Origin: JAAYQA01 sp964510345
GTDB lineage: Bacteria; Bacillota; Clostridia; Tissierellales; Peptoniphilaceae
Assembly (NCBI GenBank): GCA_964510345.1
Contig: CAZEBB010000002.1
Span: 59,119-123,118, forward strand
Length of the DNA stretch: 64,000 nt
Direction: 5' to 3'
Part shown: positions 6,088 through 14,284 of the stretch, one piece after another
Layout of the letters: every line of letters starts with the position of its first letter
Numbering within the stretch: position 1 is the stretch's first letter
Notes under the pieces: generated by a model
The model's input: the letters and a program-made list of their open reading frames with translations, nothing else
The model's database searches: none
What the model was told of the DNA's origin: nothing
Position numbers and translations under genes: made by a program

Positions 6088-8493
6088 CTATTTTACAATG
6101 ATATTATAAATCTTGCCGGGTACGTAGATCTCTTTTACTACGTTCTTCCCTTCGATATGCTTGTAGATATTGATCGATTCTCTGACGAAATCCATCAGTG
6201 TATTTTGTGCTGCGTCCGGTGCCACGTCGATCGTGCCGCGCATCTTGCCGTTGACTTGTACGGGCAGGTGGATGACATCGTCGATGGTCGCCGACTCGTC
6301 GTATTCCGGCCAGCTTTGGTCGTGGATATAGCCTTCCGCGCCGATGATTTGCCAGAGTTCTTCCGTAATATGCGGGGCGACGGGATACAGGAGGATCAGG
6401 AAGGTTTCAAAGGCTTTCTTCGTGATCTGTCCGGCGTCGTAGATCTCGTTGGTCAGCTGCATGAGCTGTGCGATCCCGGTGTTGAACTTGAGGGTTTCAA
6501 AGTCGTTGGATACTTTTTTGATGGACTTGTGCATCGGTTTATGGAGCGTTCCGTAGTCTGATCCCGGCACCACCATCTCTTGAATGCGCCACACTCTGTC
6601 CAGGAAGCGGCGGCATCCCTTTACGCCGTTTTCCGACCAGGGAACGGTCTTTTCGAAGTCGCCGATAAACATTTCGTAGGCACGCATCGTGTCCGCGCCG
6701 TACTCTTCGACGATATCGTCCGGGTTGATGACATTGCCGCGCGATTTGGACATCTTCTCGTTGTCTTCCCCGAGGATCATCCCGTGCGAGGTTCTCTTCA
6801 TATACGGTTCAGACGTTTGCACCACGCCGATATCGTACAGGAATTTATGCCAGAAACGCGAGTATAACAGGTGAAGGGTCGTATGTTCCATCCCGCCGTT
6901 GTACCAATCCACCGGCATGAAATGCTCGAGCGCCTCTTTGGACGCCAGCGCTTCGTCGTTGTGCGGGTCGGTATAGCGGAGGAAATACCACGAGGAACCG
7001 GCCCATTGGGGCATGGTATCCGTCTCTCTCTTCGCGGGTTTTCCACACTTCGGACAGGTCGTGTTCACCCAGTCCGTCATCTTCGCCAGTGGGGACTCAC
7101 CGGTTTCCGTGGGTTCGTAGTCTTGCAGCGGTGGCAGCACCAGCGGAAGCTCGGACTCGTCGATCGGCACCCATCCGCAGTCGTCACAGTGTACGAGTGG
7201 AATCGGCTCTCCCCAGTAACGCTGCCTGGAGAAGACCCAGTCGCGGAGCTTGTAGTTGACTTTCTTCGTGCCGATGCCTTTTTCGGAAAGGTGGGCTTCC
7301 ATCGCGGCGATGGCTTCTTTCACGCTCATGCCGTTCATAAAACCTGAGTTGATGAGCGTTCCCTCATCTACGTCCACATAGGCTTCCTGCGAAATGTCGC
7401 CGCCGGAGATGACTTCCACGATCGGAAGATCAAACTTCGTGGCAAACTCATAGTCTCTTTGGTCATGAGCCGGTACCGCCATGATCGCGCCGGTTCCATA
7501 GGTCATCAGTACATAGTCGGAGATCCAGATCGGGATCTCTTCATCCGTCGCCGGATTGATCGCCGTCAGACCTTGGAGGTTGACCCCGGTTTTGACTTTC
7601 GACATCTCCGTACGCTCAAAGTCCGACTTCTTCATGACTTCCTGACGGTACGCGTCCACTTCGGCCATGTTCTGGATGCGGTCGCGATATTTTTCCAGAT
7701 ACGGGTGTTCCGGCGAGATGACCATATAGGTCGCGCCGAAGAGCGTATCAGGGCGTGTGGTATAGACGCGCAGATAGTCGTCCGTATCGGAGATCACAAA
7801 GTCGATCTCCATCCCCTCACTGCGGCCAATCCAGTTGATCTGCTGCGCTTTGATGCGCGGCAAAAAGTCGACCGTATCCAAGTCGTCGATCAGGCGTTGC
7901 GCATACTTCGTGATGCCCAGCATCCACTGATTGCGCACCTTATGAATGACCTCGCCTCCGCAGCGCTCGCATTGGCCTTGGACAACTTCTTCGTTGGCTA
8001 GGCCAACTTTACATGACGTACACCAGTTGACGGGCATCTCTTGTTTATAGGCCAAGCCGTTCTTAAAGAGCTGCAAAAAGATCCACTGCGTCCACTTGTA
8101 GTAGGACGGGTCGGTCGTGTTGACTTCGCGATCCCACGTAAAGGAGAAGCCAAGGCTCTTTAGCTGCTTCTTAAAATGGGCAATATTCTTTTCCGTAACT
8201 TCTTTCGGGTGCACTTTGTTCTTCATCGCATAGTTTTCAGCCGGCAAGCCGAACGCATCCCATCCGATGGGGAACAAGACATTGTAATTTTGCATTCTGC
8301 GCTTTCTTGCGACGATATCCAGCGCGGTGTAAGGTCTCGGATGTCCCACATGAAGTCCGACACCCGATGGATAAGGGAACTCGATCAATGCAAAGAACTT
8401 TTCTCGCTCATCATCTTGGGCACACTCATAGGTTTTGTGCTCGTCCCAAAACGCCTGCCATTTTTTCTCGATGACGTGATGATTATAGCTCAT
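6088..8493 (-). CDS. leuS: Leucyl-tRNA synthetase
   Basis: An 801-residue class I synthetase charging tRNA-Leu. The HIGH motif appears as HVGHP (48-52) and KMSKSRGN is present in the catalytic half; the CP1 editing insert, the zinc-type cysteines (CTSCK, CERCG) and the anticodon-binding C-terminus are all there. The ATG at 8493 begins MSYNHHVIEKKWQ and follows GAGAGGAG; in-frame sequence farther upstream belongs to the T-box leader. The length is normal. Transcription is under T-box control. Confidence 0.98.
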   Translation of the reverse strand: MSYNHHVIEKKWQAFWDEHKTYECAQDDEREKFFALIEFPYPSGVGLHVGHPRPYTALDIVARKRRMQNYNVLFPIGWDAFGLPAENYAMKNKVHPKEVTEKNIAHFKKQLKSLGFSFTWDREVNTTDPSYYKWTQWIFLQLFKNGLAYKQEMPVNWCTSCKVGLANEEVVQGQCERCGGEVIHKVRNQWMLGITKYAQRLIDDLDTVDFLPRIKAQQINWIGRSEGMEIDFVISDTDDYLRVYTTRPDTLFGATYMVISPEHPYLEKYRDRIQNMAEVDAYRQEVMKKSDFERTEMSKVKTGVNLQGLTAINPATDEEIPIWISDYVLMTYGTGAIMAVPAHDQRDYEFATKFDLPIVEVISGGDISQEAYVDVDEGTLINSGFMNGMSVKEAIAAMEAHLSEKGIGTKKVNYKLRDWVFSRQRYWGEPIPLVHCDDCGWVPIDESELPLVLPPLQDYEPTETGESPLAKMTDWVNTTCPKCGKPAKRETDTMPQWAGSSWYFLRYTDPHNDEALASKEALEHFMPVDWYNGGMEHTTLHLLYSRFWHKFLYDIGVVQTSEPYMKRTSHGMILGEDNEKMSKSRGNVINPDDIVEEYGADTMRAYEMFIGDFEKTVPWSENGVKGCRRFLDRVWRIQEMVVPGSDYGTLHKPMHKSIKKVSNDFETLKFNTGIAQLMQLTNEIYDAGQITKKAFETFLILLYPVAPHITEELWQIIGAEGYIHDQSWPEYDESATIDDVIHLPVQVNGKMRGTIDVAPDAAQNTLMDFVRESINIYKHIEGKNVVKEIYVPGKIYNIIVK

Positions 8494-8709
8494 GTATACT
8501 CCTCTCAAAATAAAAACCCTGCGTCCATAAGAGACGAAGGGCTCGTGGTACCACTCTAGTTCGACGGCCATGCCGTCCTTAATCGCCCATAACGCGGCGA
8601 ACCGTCCGAAGAATCTCCCGGGTGAGCGGTAGCTTCTACCCCGTTGCCTTTCACCCGCCGGCAACTCTCTACAGAGGTTTAGAAACTACTGATTCCGTTC
8701 ATAGATAAC
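8494..8709 (-). promoter_or_regulatory. T-box leader of leuS
   Basis: The 5' leader carries a Stem I region with AGAGAG and GGTGAAAGG, and a T-box with core GTGGTACCAC (about 8538-8556) able to pair with the end of uncharged tRNA-Leu. A terminator follows: CCCTTCGTC paired with GACGCAGGG (8517-8541) and a T-rich tail. Uncharged tRNA-Leu should favour the antiterminator and turn leuS on. I did not resolve the specifier codon with certainty. Confidence 0.92.
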
Positions 8710-8715
8710 AGGACT

Positions 8716-8744
8716 AGTATATCAAAGGAATCCCAATTGCTCAA
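8716..8744 (-). promoter_or_regulatory. Promoter of leuS T-box transcript
   Basis: TTGAGC (8739-8744), exactly 17 bp, TATACT (8716-8721) on the minus strand, just upstream of the leader. Confidence 0.75.
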
Positions 8745-8850
8745 GGAAAAACGACATTCTTTCTTGTACGATGAAGGGTCCACTCTATGCGTTAAGTTCT
8801 TTGCTTTGGTTTGCATGATAAACGAGCTTTCCTTGCTCTGCAGATTTAAT

Positions 8851-8875
8851 AAAGATATTCGGGTATAATATCTTT
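8851..8875 (+). promoter_or_regulatory. Operator/-10 of the toxin-antitoxin operon
   Basis: A perfect inverted repeat, AAAGATATT (8851-8859) and AATATCTTT (8867-8875) with a 7 bp spacer, covers a TATAAT -10 (8864-8869). No good -35 is seen. It lies 21 bp before the antitoxin start, where an antitoxin or toxin-antitoxin complex would autorepress. Confidence 0.65.
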
Positions 8876-8896
8876 AGAAAATATAAGGAGGTTCCA

Positions 8897-9169
8897 ATGC
8901 CGAATATCAAATCCAGCACAGACTTGCGCAATAACTACAACGAAATATCGAGATTCTGCCATGAAAGCCGAGAACCGGTTTTCATTACGAAAAACGGCCG
9001 AGGAGATCTTGCCGTTATGAGTATTGCCGCTTATGAGGAACTCAGTGGAAAACTTGAACTCTATCGCTTACTGGATGCAGGTAGACAGGATGTCGTCGAC
9101 GGGAATGTGCGACCACTTGCAGAGGCTATGAAAAAACTGAAGCAGATTATCTCCAATGAAGGTTTATAG
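8897..9169 (+). CDS. Antitoxin, Phd/YefM family
   Basis: A 90-residue antitoxin. The N-terminal half (TDLRNNYNEISRFC, then EPVFITKNGRGDLAVMSIAAYEEL) is the Phd/YefM DNA-binding dimerisation fold. The C-terminal part should wrap the toxin. It follows an AAGGAGG site and overlaps the toxin gene by 14 bp, the usual toxin-antitoxin arrangement. It should neutralise the toxin and repress its own promoter through the palindrome upstream. Confidence 0.9.
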   Translation: MPNIKSSTDLRNNYNEISRFCHESREPVFITKNGRGDLAVMSIAAYEELSGKLELYRLLDAGRQDVVDGNVRPLAEAMKKLKQIISNEGL

Positions 9170-9470
9170 TGTTTTGATTACAAGTTCAGCTGAAAAGGAT
9201 CTCATGGATATCGTCCAGTATATTTCTTCTCAGCTTCTCGCCCCTAAGTCTGCACTTCGTACATTGGAAGTACTGGAAGAAAAAATTGCTGAGCTTTCAC
9301 AATTGCCCGAGCGATGCCCGCTTGTTTCCGACGCAAGATTAGCTTATTTGGGATATCGAAAGTTGGTCGTTGACGACTACATCGTGTTTAATTCCATCGA
9401 TACAAAAGAAGACAGAATTTATGTTGAAAGAATCCTGCATAGCCGACGCAACTGGGTGGGACTCATATAA
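9156..9470 (+). CDS. Toxin, RelE/ParE superfamily
   Basis: A 104-residue protein with the RelE/ParE fold: SSAEKDLMDIVQYIS at the start, then LPERCPLVSD, YRKLVVDDYIVFNSID, and a final YVERILHSRRNW. ParE members poison gyrase, while RelE members cut mRNA on ribosomes. The helical N-terminus and the final RILHSRRNW fit the ParE-like group better, but the target cannot be settled from sequence. Translation is coupled to the antitoxin through a 14 bp overlap. Confidence 0.88.
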   Translation: MKVYSVLITSSAEKDLMDIVQYISSQLLAPKSALRTLEVLEEKIAELSQLPERCPLVSDARLAYLGYRKLVVDDYIVFNSIDTKEDRIYVERILHSRRNWVGLI

Positions 9471-9563
9471 ATTCGAAAGAGCACGACCATCCGTAGCCAT
9501 AGAGATTTCATCGTTGCTATGATACTCTTACGATAACAAAATAAACCAGTGGATGTGTGATAT

Positions 9564-9617
9564 ATGAACGCGACGCAACAAAAAAGAGCTGCAAAGTTAT
9601 TCGTTGAATTAACGTAA
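9564..9617 (+). pseudogene. Possible remnant of a DNA methyltransferase N-terminus
   Basis: A 17-residue ORF, MNATQQKRAAKLFVELT then stop. It resembles, from memory, the TQQ-AAK-F start of large class I DNA methyltransferases of restriction systems, whose next residues would be a W-K-G segment. Here the reading frame ends at once in a terminator hairpin. It lies just behind the toxin gene. The match is short and may be chance. Confidence 0.2.
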
Positions 9618-9640
9618 ACCCGCATTAAATGCGGGTTTAC
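9614..9640. terminator. Bidirectional terminator
   Basis: A GTAAACCCGCA/TGCGGGTTTAC perfect 11 bp stem with a 5 nt loop. It sits between convergent genes; the stop codon of the M23 peptidase gene lies in its right arm. Confidence 0.8.
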
Positions 9641-10512
9641 ATTTTGTTATGTACGAGCATCCCACGGTGAATATACTCGTTCTCCTCATAGAAATTATCG
9701 TCCTTCACAACCTCTCTGGGATCAATAACTTCATAGTTCGGCTGCATTCGCCGCTCAATCCCTTTAAACCGTATCTTGATCCCCTCTGATATGTAGAAAC
9801 TCGTAGTCGTCTGCACCTGAAAATGCAGATGCGGTTCGGATGTGTTACCCGTATTGCCGCACTGTGCGATTTTCATGCCTCGAACTACGGCATCTCCCAC
9901 CTTGACCGAGATACTCTTAGGTTGTAGGTGCGCCAATAATGAGTATTCGCCCTCATAATGCTTGATCACAACGAAATTCCCTCGGATGTCTTTAATCAGA
10001 GGGTCCGTCTGTGCGTTGGGCATGATTCGGCTGTCTTCACATGTATGCCCCACTTGTACGACGACACCGTCAGCGGGTGCGATCACATCTTGTCCGTAAC
10101 AGTAGTAGTTGGATACGACTTGCGGGTCCTTCGCATAGGTCTTCACCTCGTCATCCACCATGACAAAATCGTACGCATACCTTTGGGGATATATCTCCCA
10201 CGAATGCGACAGCTCCTTGTTCACCCCGCCGTTCAGTACCAGCCACTCGCCGTGAAAAGGCAGTGAGTACTCAATCTTCGACTCCGGTTCCACCTCCGGA
10301 TTCTCTCCCCCGCGTTTGATCCCGGTTACGATCATCCCAACGATTTGCAGAATCTGCTGCATAAAGGTGGGCAGCGTCAGCAGGATCTCCGCCACGCCAA
10401 ACAACCAAAATAACCACATGTATTTCCATATCGGTAGGTCAGAGAAAAACATCGGGAAGCCTAATAAACCGATATACTTTAATTTCGAGCATAACTGGAT
10501 GATGGTGCGCAT
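9637..10512 (-). CDS. Membrane-anchored M23 family peptidase
   Basis: A 291-residue protein with N-terminal hydrophobic segments (about residues 13-62) and an extracytoplasmic LytM-type domain. Conserved metal ligands are seen in RYAYDF (111-116) and in HLHF (228-231), with H195 in LLAHL probably supporting catalysis. GNTGNTSEPHLHF is a good fit to the M23 motif. M23 enzymes cut glycyl or cross-bridge bonds of peptidoglycan, so it probably works on the cell wall or on peptides outside the membrane. It stands alone and converges on the toxin-antitoxin genes. Confidence 0.85.
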   Translation of the reverse strand: MRTIIQLCSKLKYIGLLGFPMFFSDLPIWKYMWLFWLFGVAEILLTLPTFMQQILQIVGMIVTGIKRGGENPEVEPESKIEYSLPFHGEWLVLNGGVNKELSHSWEIYPQRYAYDFVMVDDEVKTYAKDPQVVSNYYCYGQDVIAPADGVVVQVGHTCEDSRIMPNAQTDPLIKDIRGNFVVIKHYEGEYSLLAHLQPKSISVKVGDAVVRGMKIAQCGNTGNTSEPHLHFQVQTTTSFYISEGIKIRFKGIERRMQPNYEVIDPREVVKDDNFYEENEYIHRGMLVHNKM

Positions 10513-10686
10513 GATATCATCTCCCGCTTCAGAATTATCCTCATATCGAAATTGTAATCGATCTGCGTCTTGATGTAAAACCGAAATGATTCGTTACAAA
10601 ATTGATATCATGATAAAATACAAGAGAAATAAAATTATCAATTGGATTTATTCTTAGATTGCTTATTTTTAAGAAGGGGTGTCAGT

Positions 10687-11502
10687 ATGGTTTACAATGC
10701 GAAGGATTGCAGTATTCGGATCGATGATACCGAAATGGACTATATTTCCTTTGGGAGTGGAGACAAAAACCTCGTCATCATACCCGGATTAGGGGATGGA
10801 CTTCGAACGGTTAAAGGTTCGGCCGTGCTTTTTTCGCTGAGGTATCGAGTCTTCAATAAATACTATAAAGTACACGTTTTTAGCCGCAAAAATAAACTCG
10901 AACAAGGGGCGTCGACCAGGGAAATGGCGACTGATTTAGCGAGAGTTATGAAGAAACTCGGCTTACAGACTTCCTATGTGCTGGGCGTCTCGCAAGGCGG
11001 AATGATCGCACAATACCTAGCGATCGATCACCCGGAATTGGTTGAGAAGCTCGTGCTCGCTGTTACACAGTGTCAACCCAATGAAACATCGAACCGCGTC
11101 ATCTCCAACTGGCTTTCACTTGCAAAAGAAGAAGACTATCGACAGATTTTCATCGATACCGCAGAAAAGACCTATACCGAAAAGAGCCTAAAAAAACACC
11201 GACCATTTTATTCTATCATCAGCAAGTTAACGAATCCAAAGAGTCTTGACCGATTTACCATCCAGGCGAATGCAAGTCTTACTCATGATGCATCTGACGC
11301 AGTCGATAAAATCCAGTGCCCCACGCTCATTATCGGCGGCGAACTCGACCAGATCGTGGGAAGTCAATCTTCGCATGATCTGGCAGAGCGCATTCCCCAT
11401 AGTCAGTTGAAACTCTATAGCGGACTCGGACACGGTGTCTACGAGGAAGCGAAAGATTTTAACGATCAGATTCTGCAATTTTACAACAATCAACCGATAT
11501 GA
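10687..11502 (+). CDS. Alpha/beta hydrolase
   Basis: A 271-residue alpha/beta-fold hydrolase. The nucleophile elbow is GVSQGG (S102); the acid is likely the Asp in GGELDQIVG and the base the His in GLGHGVYE, giving a complete triad. The oxyanion-side IIPGLGDG motif is also present. I start at the ATG at 10687 (MVYNAKDC) because it follows an AAGGGG site; an in-frame start at 10642 lacks one. The substrate is unknown; carboxylesterase or lactonase activity would be typical. Confidence 0.85.
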   Translation: MVYNAKDCSIRIDDTEMDYISFGSGDKNLVIIPGLGDGLRTVKGSAVLFSLRYRVFNKYYKVHVFSRKNKLEQGASTREMATDLARVMKKLGLQTSYVLGVSQGGMIAQYLAIDHPELVEKLVLAVTQCQPNETSNRVISNWLSLAKEEDYRQIFIDTAEKTYTEKSLKKHRPFYSIISKLTNPKSLDRFTIQANASLTHDASDAVDKIQCPTLIIGGELDQIVGSQSSHDLAERIPHSQLKLYSGLGHGVYEEAKDFNDQILQFYNNQPI

Positions 11503-11536
11503 GATTCACTATCATCGGAGTATAGATCGAATGACG

Positions 11537-11566
11537 GACGGGCTGCAAATATGCAGCCCGTCTCTT
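11537..11566. terminator. Terminator between hydrolase and amidohydrolase genes
   Basis: GACGGGCTGCA paired with TGCAGCCCGTC around an AATA loop (11537-11562), then TCTTCTT on the plus strand. It separates convergent genes. Confidence 0.75.
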
Positions 11567-11572
11567 CTTCGT

Positions 11573-12739
11573 CTATTGGTTCAAAAAGTCTAGTGCGTAC
11601 TGTGCGTACACAGCGGCTCCCATCGCCAATGCATCTTCGTCTAATTGAAAACACTCATGATGATGGGGCATGGTTTCGAATTTCTCCGGATTGGCGATGC
11701 CGATAAAAGCGAAGGTAGATGGCACCTTGTTAGCGAAGAATGCAAAATCCTCGCCACCGGTCGTCTTTTCCGTAAAACCGACCGCCTCTTCCCCATAGAG
11801 TTTACGTACAGCATTTCTGGCGAGCTTCGCACAATTTGCGTCATTAAGAGTCGGCGGAGTCAGCTTCTCGTATTCGACTTCTACGTGGCAACGATGCGCT
11901 TCGCCGATTCTCTTGGCAACACGCTCTATGAGAGATCCGAACTCGTTCCAGATATCGAGATTAAAGCACCTTGTGGTCCCGGTGAGCTCTGCACTCCCCG
12001 CAATAATGTTAAATCGGGTCCCTGCATGAAATGTCCCCACGGTGAGAGCGACGGGTTCCATGGGACTGAGTTCGCGGCTCACAATCGTTTGAAGCGCCAT
12101 GACAATGTCTGAACCACACACGACTGCGTCAATCGCTTCGTTCGGAAGTGAACCGTGCCCTGATTTTCCGGTGATGCGAATTGTAAATTGATCCGCAGAC
12201 GCCATGCGTGGTCCGTCGCTGATATCCACTTGTCCGGCGGGAACAGCTGCCCACACATGGGCTCCAAAAGCACCATCGGCACCTTCTAAAACGTTTCCTT
12301 CCTCGATCATGAGCTGTGCGCCTTTCGCGATTTCCTCTCCGGGTTGGAAACAGAGCACTACTCTTCCTTTTACCTCTGACTGCATCTCTTTTAGGATACG
12401 CGCAGCACCTAGTAAGATGGCCGTATGCGCGTCGTGACCACAAGCGTGCATTACGCCATCATTTTTTGACCGATATTCCACTTCGTTTTTTTCCGTTACT
12501 TCTAAAGCATCCATATCAGAACGCAGGAGAATCGTCTTACCGTTCACCGGCCCTTCAATCGTTCCTACGACCCCTGTTTCTCCGACAATGCGATACGGGA
12601 TGTCTAATGCCGTCAGCTCCTCCTGAATTCTCTTCGATGTTTCATATTCTTTAAAACTAAGTTCCGGGTGCTCATGAAAATGGCGTCTGAGTGCAATGAT
12701 ATCCTGTTTATATTTATCTGCTAATTGACGAACTCTCAT
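11573..12739 (-). CDS. M20 family amidohydrolase/peptidase
   Basis: A 388-residue metal-dependent hydrolase of the M20D group (N-acyl-amino-acid amidohydrolase, hippurate hydrolase). HACGHDAHT (98-106) and QPGEE carry metal ligands and the catalytic glutamate; RSDMDALE, SGHGSLPNEAID and the C-terminal PHHHECF fit the family. It should release an amino acid from an acyl, aryl or peptide-like conjugate in the cytoplasm. It lies 19 bp downstream of a transporter gene in the same operon, so that transporter may bring in its substrate. Confidence 0.93.
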   Translation of the reverse strand: MRVRQLADKYKQDIIALRRHFHEHPELSFKEYETSKRIQEELTALDIPYRIVGETGVVGTIEGPVNGKTILLRSDMDALEVTEKNEVEYRSKNDGVMHACGHDAHTAILLGAARILKEMQSEVKGRVVLCFQPGEEIAKGAQLMIEEGNVLEGADGAFGAHVWAAVPAGQVDISDGPRMASADQFTIRITGKSGHGSLPNEAIDAVVCGSDIVMALQTIVSRELSPMEPVALTVGTFHAGTRFNIIAGSAELTGTTRCFNLDIWNEFGSLIERVAKRIGEAHRCHVEVEYEKLTPPTLNDANCAKLARNAVRKLYGEEAVGFTEKTTGGEDFAFFANKVPSTFAFIGIANPEKFETMPHHHECFQLDEDALAMGAAVYAQYALDFLNQ

Positions 12740-12758
12740 TTCATATCCTCCCTTTCAC

Positions 12759-13976
12759 CTATAGCAATCCTGCGAAAATCCCACCGACAATGACGGAAGC
12801 GATCGTAACTGTTGTAAAACCGCCAACCAGCATTTTCGGCAACATATTCGCTGTTAAGTACTCTCTTTCTTTTGGATCATCTGTCAGTGCCTTAATCGCA
12901 TCGTTGGTTAAAATGAAGTTCGGCGGAAAACCGTACAGTGCGTTCATGGCAATTGATATTGACATCGGTACCGATTCTTTACATAGCTTACCTATCAAAT
13001 ACGAAACGATGACGAGCCCGATGACGCCGATGACAATAACTCCGATTAAAGGACCGGCGACGCGCATGAGTAAGTCCGGTGTCGCACTTTTGAGTCCATC
13101 GAAAATAAACGCCATAAGCCCTGTCATCATCCATCCAAACGAATTCGCTTTATTCAATGCATTGCGATCTAAAAAACCGATCTCTGTAAATATGACGCCA
13201 AACAGTAGACAAACGACCAACGGGTGAACCGTAAATGTTGTTCCGGTCGATGCGAGGCCAGCATTCACCAATTTTGCCAGTCGATCAGCCAATAAAGATA
13301 CAACGGCTAGTTTTAACAAAATGAGATATGTCGTATTATACTTCTCCGGGATCGGCGGTATGAAAGTTCGCTTTACTTTGACACTCTCTTGTTGATCGAC
13401 AGCACCGGCTGTATGCGCTTCACTCATTTGTAAGCGATAGTTCGACAAAAGCCGTTGCCCTTCTTTTTTCAGTAGCAAAGCCGTGATCGGATAACCGACA
13501 AAACCTTGTACGACGAAAACTAAAATAGCCAGCACCGCCAGATCTGTAAGCCCTTTCGCTTCCGCTGCCGCTTGCAGTAATAAAGCGGCTACGATCCCTC
13601 CTGTTAATGGCGGGGCACCAACAACAACGGTATCCCAACCTAAGATGAATTGACCAATCGTCAAGAGCATCGCCATAATCCCGACGAGACCGGCAAGCGC
13701 AATCACGACGGTCTTCCATTGACTCGCCAACTCCTTCAGGTTCATCAGAGAACCCATATGGGTGATGAGCATATACATAAACAGACCCGCCACCGGCTGC
13801 CCCCAGGTCGATAACCCTACGACATCTTGAGGCAAAAAAGTCCAATACCCAACGATAAAAATGAGCGCTGTCACAAATACCGAAGGGACAAACGCCTTTG
13901 TTTTTGTGGAAACGATATCCCCGACAGCTATTGCAATTAATATCAATACAACGGCAAACAACATATCCACGGTCAT
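12759..13976 (-). CDS. Multi-pass transporter, GltS-like
   Basis: A 405-residue protein with about ten to eleven membrane segments. Glycine-rich stretches (APPLTGGIVAALLL near residue 120, MNALYGFPPNFIL near 345) recall the two re-entrant regions of sodium/glutamate symporters of the GltS (ESS) type. A hydrophilic loop near residues 175-215 splits it into two halves. Co-transcription with the M20 amidohydrolase suggests it imports the conjugated amino acid or exports the product. The family call is tentative. Confidence 0.7.
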   Translation of the reverse strand: MTVDMLFAVVLILIAIAVGDIVSTKTKAFVPSVFVTALIFIVGYWTFLPQDVVGLSTWGQPVAGLFMYMLITHMGSLMNLKELASQWKTVVIALAGLVGIMAMLLTIGQFILGWDTVVVGAPPLTGGIVAALLLQAAAEAKGLTDLAVLAILVFVVQGFVGYPITALLLKKEGQRLLSNYRLQMSEAHTAGAVDQQESVKVKRTFIPPIPEKYNTTYLILLKLAVVSLLADRLAKLVNAGLASTGTTFTVHPLVVCLLFGVIFTEIGFLDRNALNKANSFGWMMTGLMAFIFDGLKSATPDLLMRVAGPLIGVIVIGVIGLVIVSYLIGKLCKESVPMSISIAMNALYGFPPNFILTNDAIKALTDDPKEREYLTANMLPKMLVGGFTTVTIASVIVGGIFAGLL

Positions 13977-14023
13977 TTTGATTCCTCCTTTGAATTTTTC
14001 AAGTGTGGATTTCTGATATTTTC

Positions 14024-14052
14024 ATCGTATCACTCGTGCACGATCTCGTCAA
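14024..14052 (-). promoter_or_regulatory. Promoter of transporter-amidohydrolase operon
   Basis: TTGACG (14047-14052), exactly 17 bp, TACGAT (14024-14029) on the minus strand, about 50 bp before the start. The palindrome at 14084-14096 lies where an activator might bind. Confidence 0.65.
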
Positions 14053-14244
14053 ACGCGCAGATTTAGAGCTTTGTGAGATTATTAATACTCAGTATTCTGT
14101 TGTTCTGCATTGGGACAGGATGCATATAGGAAGGAATAAATAAACCGAGTCTGTTTAGTGACACACATAATAACATTCTCGCAATCGATGTCATTTATTT
14201 CATCAATAAATCGTCTTGAATTATCTTAACATTTGATGCAATAC

Positions 14245-14268
14245 AAAAAACCCGCACATGGCGGGTTT
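14245..14268 (-). terminator. Terminator of asnS
   Basis: AAACCCGC/GCGGGTTT stem with a 5 nt loop, followed on the minus strand by a T-run, about 17 bp after the asnS stop. Confidence 0.85.
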
Positions 14269-14284
14269 CAGATAGATATTCGTA

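Larger units (their letters stand above)
13977..14284. other. Intergenic region upstream of the transporter gene
   Basis: It holds the transporter promoter at 14024-14052, a short palindrome AATACT-C-AGTATT at 14084-14096 about 30 bp upstream of the -35, and the asnS terminator at 14245-14268. I see no gene between these. Confidence 0.7.

Noticed and set aside
8494..8664. An in-frame N-terminal extension of leuS
   Set aside because: It translates the T-box leader; the conserved protein starts at 8493 behind a good ribosome site.
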